DNA from: Planctomycetota bacterium
GTDB taxonomy: Bacteria > Planctomycetota > Planctomycetia > Pirellulales > UBA1268
Assembly (NCBI GenBank): GCA_003670825.1
Contig: QWQL01000164.1
Coordinates: forward strand, 1 to 12,808
Length of the DNA: 12,808 nt
Direction: 5' to 3'
In this document: in pieces, positions 7,158-12,808 of the stretch
Numbering within the stretch: position 1 is the stretch's first letter
Layout: the number at the start of each line of letters is the position of its first letter
Position numbers and translations under genes: made by a program
The notes under the pieces: generated by a model
Told to the model about the DNA's origin: nothing
The model's database searches: none
The model's input: only the letters and a program-made list of their open reading frames with translations

Positions 7158-9869
7158 TCAGGGGGGCGGCTCCCCATGCTCGAGCAGGATCTGTCGAAAG
7201 ACCTCCTCGGCCTGCTGGTAGTCCTGCTTCGCCAGCGCTCGCTCCGCGGGACTGTAGGTCAGTTCCTTGGACCGCCAGCACTGCTGGACACTGCGCAAGC
7301 ACCACTGCGCGCTGTGATGGTTCGCCCGAATCGGCTGCCCGTCGACCAGCACGAAAACGGGATTCGTGTGCGCGGAGGAAAAGACCCGCAGAGCGACCCA
7401 GGAACTTTTCTCGATCCGATGGTCGAAGCGGACGATGCGTTCCCGGCCGTCGGCGAGCACGGTTTCCGCCGCTACGGGGTACCCATTGACGACGAGTTCC
7501 ACCCGTTGCTCGGTTGGTGCCTCCTGCGTGCCTCGGCCCGGCGCCGTCGGGCTTCGCATCGCCGCCACCACCTCGAAGGCGACCGCTTGCGGGCCGTCGA
7601 GCGTCAGCGTGCTCCCCTGGGTGCCGCTTTCGACGGCCTGCCCGTCCGCTCGCCTCGCGGTGAACTCCATCAAGTGGGTGCGGCCGTCGCTGACGTAGCT
7701 CCTGCCTGCAGCGATCGCATCGCACCACCGGTCATACTCGAGTTCACCGTCGACTCTCGCATACACCCTCCCGACGCCGACCCTCTCGCCGGTGATGCAG
7801 GGAAAGTCGGTCTCGCCGCTGATGCGGGTTTGGAATCCGCAGTTCAGGACGTGGTACCAGATGTTCAGCTCCGCCGTCCGGTCGGTGTTCATGGTCGAGA
7901 GAAAGTCGACGGCGGGAACGGGCGTGCCGTCCGGTCCCTCGACGCGGTGGGCGACATTCATGATGAACTCGTTCGCGCCGATGCCGTCGAAGGCGGGAAT
8001 TCGGAACGTGGGCAACCCGTTCGGTCCGTCTCGATCCTCCGTGCCCGGGACGCGGTCGACGAAGCGTGTCAACCCGATCGACGAGTGCGCCGGACCGCAC
8101 ACCGCTCCTTGTCGCTTCGCCCACCTGAGCGTGTTCAATCCCAGGGTGGGCCAATGTTCTTTCGAGGCCCCGCCCGGCGGGATCTGCTCCCGAAGCCGCA
8201 ACAGATTCAAGTGCCCCGACGCATGCGAGCCGAAGCCGGAGACTTCGACGTCGTACCGGATCAGGTATGGATATCGGCTGTTGGAGTCGAGCTGACCGGT
8301 GAAGAATCGTTTCTGGTAATCGAAGCACGGTCCCCACGTCAGGCAACACCCCACCTTGAGATCCTCTCCCATGCAGTGCCGCAGCATGTCCGGGGGGTGC
8401 ACGCCCTGCGTCGGATTTTCATAGTGCGCGCAGCCGGCGGCGTGGATGTGGTGGTCGCCCGACCAATAACCCCGGCGCGACGGGTCCACCCAGCGTTTCA
8501 CGCGGTACGTGAGGTCGACGGGTGACTCGCCAATGACCAGCTCCTGCACGTCCGGGATGGATTCCGGGCCTCGCGAGCAGTGCACCACGTAGGTTCCCTG
8601 CGGCAACCGGATCGATTCGCCATCCGCGCGGTAAATCTGCCGCTGGAAGAAGAAGTCCGGGGCCAGGCGCTTGTTCTGCGGCGGATAGACGCGCCCCGCG
8701 GTGTCGGTGATGTCGAAGCATCCCATCGCGGGACGATCGGGATCATCGAGCACCCGAAACGTGACCAAGGTCGATGGGCGGACGTCGAACCGCACCTCGG
8801 CCCCCGCCCAATCCTGGCCGCCGTCGGCGTTGGCCAGTTCGATCCAGTCGATGCGCCACCGGCACGGCTTGCCGTTGGGATCGATCCGGATGCCGGTCAC
8901 TCGGCCTGACTCCCGGAACGGGATCTCGTAGAGCGTCGCCCGGCCCGCTTCGAGGGGAAACCCCACCACGCGATCCCCGTCCGGGGCCGGTCGGTCCTCC
9001 GTCCACCAAAACACCTGGCCGACCCCGGTCTCCTCCGACTTGCCCCAGATCCGGATCACGAAGTTTCCCGCCGGGAGGGGATCCGGAAGCGCCACCTGCA
9101 TGAATGGGTCGTCGCCGCTGCCATGCACCTCCAGCGAGCCGGCGGCATTGCCGAACGTCATGTCGTTCGCCGCTTGCCAGCCCGCCGCGTCCCTGTCGAA
9201 TCGCCACTCGGCGAAGACCGAACTCCCCCGGTCCAGCGGCGCCGGCTCGTCTCTCCCGGCCGCCCGCCCCAGGGGCGCGGCGAACTCCAGCCGCGCGGTC
9301 TTCGGCCCTGCGTCCCTGGCGAACAGTTCGACGATCCGATACTCGAGCGGCAACCCGGTGAGCGACGGTGTCAGGGGCTGGCCGTCCGCCATCGAGAGGC
9401 CGAGCCATCTCGCATCGACCTCTTCAGGGAGTGCATGCGGGAGCGGCTTGGCGCTCGGGCTGTCGACCCGCAGTCGCGCCCGCAGTCCATCCGGGTTGAT
9501 GACCTTCACGAGAGCGACCCGCCAGCCTTGCTCGTCCAACTCGACCGGCTTCTTCGCGACGAACACGACCGGCCGGCGGTCCCGGGCCAGCTCGACGGCG
9601 GCGATGCAGTGCGCCTCGAGCAGGTCCTGAACGCGCCGGGTGAAGACCGCGTCATCCTCGATGTCGCCCGCCTTGTCGAGGTCGCGTGCGAGCTGCTCCG
9701 GCAGCGGGCTCCCGATATTCGCCAGGGCCGCCCGCAGGCGCTGGAGTTGCGCGCGCAGAGGTTGGCGGTCCACCCTGGCGACCACCGGCCAAGGCGGCTC
9801 CTCGGCAGCCACGCACGTGGCTTGCGACCAGAGCAGCCCTGCGAGCACGACGTGAGCGATCAGTCTCAT
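7158..9869 (-). CDS. Exported CehA/McbA-type metallohydrolase, Cys-rich active-site region
   Basis: This 903-aa protein has a Sec leader (residues 1-22, ending VAA before EEPP). A helical region (about 35-95) leads to a beta-rich module (about 105-138). Residues about 200-350 form a sandwich that may bind ligand, and a regulatory-type beta domain (about 375-462) precedes the PHP-like hydrolase. Likely metal ligands are in DHHIH (472-476), HASGH (His549 and His553), GPAHSS (His595) and GETDFP (Glu686, Asp688). Five cysteines (480, 499, 508, 509, 515) sit just after DHHIH. The tail has GRSYVSDG (near 722) and VELVVNG (near 792), then a short helical end. It belongs with metal-dependent hydrolases acting on esters, carbamates or phosphoesters; the substrate is unknown. 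It starts 45 bases after the previous gene and ends 68 before the dehydrogenase. The start has GGTAGGA only three bases upstream, so initiation may depend partly on coupling. Confidence 0.88.
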   Translation of the reverse strand: MRLIAHVVLAGLLWSQATCVAAEEPPWPVVARVDRQPLRAQLQRLRAALANIGSPLPEQLARDLDKAGDIEDDAVFTRRVQDLLEAHCIAAVELARDRRPVVFVAKKPVELDEQGWRVALVKVINPDGLRARLRVDSPSAKPLPHALPEEVDARWLGLSMADGQPLTPSLTGLPLEYRIVELFARDAGPKTARLEFAAPLGRAAGRDEPAPLDRGSSVFAEWRFDRDAAGWQAANDMTFGNAAGSLEVHGSGDDPFMQVALPDPLPAGNFVIRIWGKSEETGVGQVFWWTEDRPAPDGDRVVGFPLEAGRATLYEIPFRESGRVTGIRIDPNGKPCRWRIDWIELANADGGQDWAGAEVRFDVRPSTLVTFRVLDDPDRPAMGCFDITDTAGRVYPPQNKRLAPDFFFQRQIYRADGESIRLPQGTYVVHCSRGPESIPDVQELVIGESPVDLTYRVKRWVDPSRRGYWSGDHHIHAAGCAHYENPTQGVHPPDMLRHCMGEDLKVGCCLTWGPCFDYQKRFFTGQLDSNSRYPYLIRYDVEVSGFGSHASGHLNLLRLREQIPPGGASKEHWPTLGLNTLRWAKRQGAVCGPAHSSIGLTRFVDRVPGTEDRDGPNGLPTFRIPAFDGIGANEFIMNVAHRVEGPDGTPVPAVDFLSTMNTDRTAELNIWYHVLNCGFQTRISGETDFPCITGERVGVGRVYARVDGELEYDRWCDAIAAGRSYVSDGRTHLMEFTARRADGQAVESGTQGSTLTLDGPQAVAFEVVAAMRSPTAPGRGTQEAPTEQRVELVVNGYPVAAETVLADGRERIVRFDHRIEKSSWVALRVFSSAHTNPVFVLVDGQPIRANHHSAQWCLRSVQQCWRSKELTYSPAERALAKQDYQQAEEVFRQILLEHGEPPP

Positions 9870-9880
9870 CGGTCCTACCA

Positions 9881-9890
9881 GTTCATGAAC
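9881..9890. repeat. Ten-base perfect palindrome upstream of the second metallohydrolase gene
   Basis: GTTCATGAAC reads the same on both strands and lies 12 bases before the start codon at 9869, directly beside its short ribosome binding site. It might be an operator half or a small hairpin affecting initiation. It is short and flanked by mismatched bases, so chance is a fair explanation. Confidence 0.25.
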
Positions 9891-9914
9891 AGCGTTGCCG
9901 GAGTCGGTGCCCGG

Positions 9915-12602
9915 TCAGGGACTCGCTTGCTGGACGAGCGGGCGAGCCTCGGATCGGGGAATCCCGTGCACCACGAAATCCGCCAGCGCCCGGAATCCCA
10001 GATCCTGGGTTCCTTGCCCGGCCTCGGCCTCGACGTGGACCTCCCGATGGCCGACCTCGGAACAGCGAAACTCGACCAGTTTCCATTCGTGCTCCTGCCC
10101 GGTCAGGTAAGACGTGGACACGAGGTTTTCGACCAGTCGCAGCGCGCACCACTCCGCCGGGACAGCCGGCGTGCCGGCCTGATCCATCGCCCGCAGCTGC
10201 AGCCGCGACTGCACGCGGGCTTCGTTGTGAACCTCCACGAGGAAGCGCGCCGTGCGATGCTGCACGACGGTCTCCAGCGCGGCGCCGACGCTGATTTTGA
10301 CGCGCGACTCGGGATTGATGTGGATCCTCAGAAGCGTGAGGGGCTCGACCAGCTTTTGCAGCTCCGCGATGGTCGTCGCCTCCTCACAGGCGGCGAGGAA
10401 CTCGGGGGCGTGCGTCCGCGACGACGCGAACCCGGCCTGGATCAGCAACCGGTCTTTCTGGTCCTGAAAACCGTCGTTCAACCTCGCTTGGTCATGGAGT
10501 TCGATCATCCGCCGATAGCGTCGGATCGATTCCTCGACATAGCGGGTCGCTTCGCTGCGCTGACTCGCGTTCGCGAACCGGCCGCGCGTCAGGATGTCAC
10601 GCGCGTGCGACTGCATGCGGGAGATCCATGCGCGGGCGGCTTCTGGCTTGAACACCGGCTTCCCCTCGGGGTGGGAGTAGATCGCGCCGGTGTGCGCGAC
10701 GTCGGCGTCCCAGATCGCATTCCAGCGGTCGTTCCGGGAGCAGCGGGCGACCACCCAGCGGCTTGTGTCCAGCGGCAACGGGCATTCCAGGGTCGCATCG
10801 CGCGCCTGCGTCTCGACTTCCTCGAGCACCTCGCCGTTGGACACGATCTGGACCCGTCCCAGCGGGAAGCGGGAGATCGCCCTGACGCGGACCTGCGAGC
10901 GCTTGTCGGGGTCGGGAACGATGACGGATCCCGGCCCCTGGCCGTCGACGTCGAGAAACACCAGCGGGCCCGAGGTCGTGAAGGTCCGCCCGCACCGGAT
11001 TCCGTCGATCCATTTCTCGTAGTCGAACTCCCCCTCGATGTGCACGTAGGCCCGGGCACACCCCGCCACCCGCGCGGGATGGTCGCTGCCGTTCGTGAGC
11101 GGCAACTGAAACCCGCAGTCGAGCAGCCGATAGTAATCCTCCGGGTCTATCTGATCGAGCGAGTCGGTCAGCCCATGCACCGCATTGAGCGGCAGTTCGT
11201 GGTTGTTGCCGGTGCCGTGGGCCTCGATGCTGATGCCTCCCTGCTCACGGGCCTCGAGGATCGCCGTCTTGTTGACGGGGTAGTCCAGCGAGTCATCGCC
11301 GGCGATTTGCGGCCCCGTGCCGATCGGCAGCACCAGCCACTGCAGGTTCAGGAAGCACAGATGGCCGTAGAGATTCTGATTCCGATACTCCTCGCCCATC
11401 TCGAGGTGATACTCGGAGTCGCAGTACCGGAGCACCGGCCCCATCGGGGCCTGCGACGGCTTGACGAACGCGTCGTCCGGATTGCGATGGAGCAGCGTGA
11501 GGTTGTTCGCGACTCGCAGGCCCTCGGCCCGCTGCACGAGGGCCAAATCCGCCAGCGGCAAATCGACGTTCCAGGCGTTGGTGACCCAATGAATGTGCGT
11601 GTCGCCGCTGATCCACCCGCTGCGTTTGGCATCGAGCAGCGACTCCGACGCGAGGGTGACGTCGCGCCGTTCGCCGGCCGCGACCTCGACGGCCTGGTCG
11701 ATGCTGGCGTGCTCGAAACCACGCTCGAATCGAACCTGCACCCGACCGGGCGGCACCTCGACTTCACAGGATCCGTCGGCATAGAAAAACGGAACCGCGA
11801 CCATGCGCATCGGCGCGAGCTGGACGATCGGCTTCTCCAGGAAGGTGCGGTTCTCGACGAACGGCCCGGCGTACCGCAGCCGCCCGTCACTCGGCTCGAC
11901 CGTGACCCGCCCGGCCACGGGACGCTTCGACTCCCCATCGATCAGCTGCACCCGGAGCGTGGCCGCCACGACCCGCTCGACCGGCAGTTCCAGGGCCCGG
12001 GTTTCCTGCTCGCCGTGAACGCTGATCTGCGCCCGATCGGCCGTGGGCTGTATCGCCACCAGGAACGGGATCGAAGCCCCGGGAGCGATCTCGTGCGCCA
12101 CTCGGGCGTCGGGGGTTCCGGCATCGACCGAGGCCTGCAGCACCCGCTCCGTCACATTGCAGATCTCCACGACGACGTATCGCGGCCTGCGCTCGGTCAC
12201 CTCGAGTGTCCCGGGCGGCGCATCCCATGCCAGCCGGTCGGACGACCAGGAGGCGGAAAGCCAGGGGAGCTTCTTCCTCAGGGTGTCGAGAAGTTCGTTC
12301 CGTTGGGACACGAGCCGCTCGAGGGTGGGAGCATCCGGAGCCCCTGACACGAACCGGTGCTCCAGCACACTCTGGGTGATGAGCCGCGGCTGGCAGGCCA
12401 GGGGACAGCGCCGCGCGATGTCGGTGAAGAAGTCCAGATGGAAGGCCGCCGCGCGCCGGGATTCATCGGGCGCTCGAGCCGCTTGAGAATGATGCCCGTC
12501 CGGGCTCGAGCCCGGCTTGTGGGGATGCGCCGCAAGCTGAACGGTGCCGAAAACGACGAGCCCCACCGCGCCCAGCAGTGATCGACGCATCTCCCGCCGC
12601 AT
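9915..12602 (-). CDS. Exported CehA/McbA-type metallohydrolase, first gene of the operon
   Basis: From ATG at 12602 the product is 895 aa. A second ATG at 12590 is possible, but its only purine-rich stretch is one base away; an in-frame ATG at 12755 would bury the leader about 55 residues in. Residues 1-27 look like a Sec leader (RREMRR, hydrophobic run, LAA before HPH). A His-rich patch follows near 28-45. Beta-sandwich regions fill about 110-320, including a carboxypeptidase-regulatory-like unit (about 225-320). The PHP-like domain shows GDTHIH (Asp334, His336, His338), YGHL (His414), EAHG (His462) and NGSDHP (Asp507, His508). GRTFTTSGP (about 539) and a VSNGE motif (about 587) match the paralogues. 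The last 200 residues hold a helical stretch, then INPESRV (from 762) and a beta module resembling the N-terminal module of the next protein. The likely role is extracytoplasmic hydrolysis of an ester- or carbamate-like bond; the substrate is unknown. Confidence 0.88.
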   Translation of the reverse strand: MRREMRRSLLGAVGLVVFGTVQLAAHPHKPGSSPDGHHSQAARAPDESRRAAAFHLDFFTDIARRCPLACQPRLITQSVLEHRFVSGAPDAPTLERLVSQRNELLDTLRKKLPWLSASWSSDRLAWDAPPGTLEVTERRPRYVVVEICNVTERVLQASVDAGTPDARVAHEIAPGASIPFLVAIQPTADRAQISVHGEQETRALELPVERVVAATLRVQLIDGESKRPVAGRVTVEPSDGRLRYAGPFVENRTFLEKPIVQLAPMRMVAVPFFYADGSCEVEVPPGRVQVRFERGFEHASIDQAVEVAAGERRDVTLASESLLDAKRSGWISGDTHIHWVTNAWNVDLPLADLALVQRAEGLRVANNLTLLHRNPDDAFVKPSQAPMGPVLRYCDSEYHLEMGEEYRNQNLYGHLCFLNLQWLVLPIGTGPQIAGDDSLDYPVNKTAILEAREQGGISIEAHGTGNNHELPLNAVHGLTDSLDQIDPEDYYRLLDCGFQLPLTNGSDHPARVAGCARAYVHIEGEFDYEKWIDGIRCGRTFTTSGPLVFLDVDGQGPGSVIVPDPDKRSQVRVRAISRFPLGRVQIVSNGEVLEEVETQARDATLECPLPLDTSRWVVARCSRNDRWNAIWDADVAHTGAIYSHPEGKPVFKPEAARAWISRMQSHARDILTRGRFANASQRSEATRYVEESIRRYRRMIELHDQARLNDGFQDQKDRLLIQAGFASSRTHAPEFLAACEEATTIAELQKLVEPLTLLRIHINPESRVKISVGAALETVVQHRTARFLVEVHNEARVQSRLQLRAMDQAGTPAVPAEWCALRLVENLVSTSYLTGQEHEWKLVEFRCSEVGHREVHVEAEAGQGTQDLGFRALADFVVHGIPRSEARPLVQQASP

Positions 12603-12808
12603 GACTGCCTGCACTTCCTGCGGCTTGAAGCTCCCGGCTGCAGTGCCCAGGAAACAGGAACTCCCAGCGCGACCGCCCTGTGTCGATGGATCTCGCGGCG
12701 ATCGCGACGCCGCCCGACTCGTAGTGTACCCATGCCACCTGACGGCTGCAACCATTCTCGAAGCGCCAGATGGTGCCAGGCGCCCTCGGCAGCGCGATTC
12801 TCGCAGCC
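12603..12808. other. Leader region of the operon, no gene recognised
   Basis: These 206 bases precede the first gene. On the minus strand all reading frames stay open for much of the stretch, which is common at this GC, but none gives a recognisable protein or a convincing start with a ribosome binding site. The content is best read as a promoter and a 5' untranslated region of about 110 bases. I see no riboswitch, tRNA or terminator. Confidence 0.5.
12723..12751 (-). promoter_or_regulatory. Candidate sigma-70-type promoter for the operon
   Basis: The minus strand has TTGCAG (12746-12751), a 17-base spacer and TACACT (12723-12728). These match the consensus hexamers at three and four of six positions with ideal spacing. 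Transcription would start near 12716, leaving a leader of about 114 bases before the ATG at 12602. No other pair this good was noticed in the upstream region. Planctomycete promoters are poorly defined, so this is tentative. Confidence 0.35.

Noticed and set aside
5254..7221. Open frame of 655 codons on the plus strand
   Set aside because: It is antisense to the dehydrogenase and cytochrome region and runs past that gene's start. No domain or leader is visible, so it is a composition shadow.
7090..7728. N-terminal extension of the modular dehydrogenase to an ATG at 7728
   Set aside because: It would overlap the upstream hydrolase by about 570 bases in another frame. The added residues look like a shadow, and a good ribosome binding site and signal segment support 7089.
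9123..12347. Open frame of 1074 codons on the plus strand
   Set aside because: It is antisense to two well-supported genes and crosses the spacer between them. The product is rich in Arg, Gly, Pro and Asp with no domain; GC-rich third positions remove antisense stops.
12603..12755. Upstream start at 12755 for the first hydrolase
   Set aside because: It would place the Sec leader about 55 residues into the protein and pass over the candidate promoter. The start at 12602 puts the leader at the N-terminus.

Overview
The window looks like chromosomal DNA from a Planctomycetota bacterium. This rests on its high GC, on a heme-binding domain of the Pirellula/Verrucomicrobium type in the central gene, and on large modular exported proteins with CehA/McbA-type metallohydrolase domains. 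No rRNA, tRNA, CRISPR array, insertion sequence or integrase is visible.

All four genes lie on the minus strand and fill about 97% of the window. Read 5'->3' on that strand they are: (1) 12602-9915, an 895-aa exported CehA/McbA-type metallohydrolase; (2) 9869-7158, a 903-aa exported CehA/McbA-type metallohydrolase; (3) 7089-2155, a 1644-aa modular redox protein; (4) 2076 to beyond base 1, a third CehA/McbA-type protein, probably a lipoprotein, whose 3' end is missing. The spacers are 45, 68 and 78 bases, so one operon is likely. A possible promoter lies near 12723-12751. No terminator is visible, and the operon continues past the left edge.

The central protein joins, in order: a signal or membrane segment, a PQQ-type sugar dehydrogenase beta-propeller, a PKD domain, a class I cytochrome c, a CBM6-like beta-sandwich, a ThuA domain, a second c-heme domain of planctomycete type and a LamG-like lectin domain. 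One chain may therefore bind a carbohydrate, oxidise it, pass electrons through two hemes and act on the oxidised product.

The three metallohydrolases share an architecture but are clearly different paralogues. Each has a carboxypeptidase-regulatory-like beta-sandwich, then a PHP-like metal site opening with HxH, then a beta-rich tail with a VVNG-like motif. Their last metal-site motifs differ. My inference is a cell-surface or periplasmic pathway that oxidises and hydrolyses a modified sugar or glycoconjugate. The substrate cannot be read from the sequence. Long plus-strand open frames are antisense shadows caused by GC-rich third positions.
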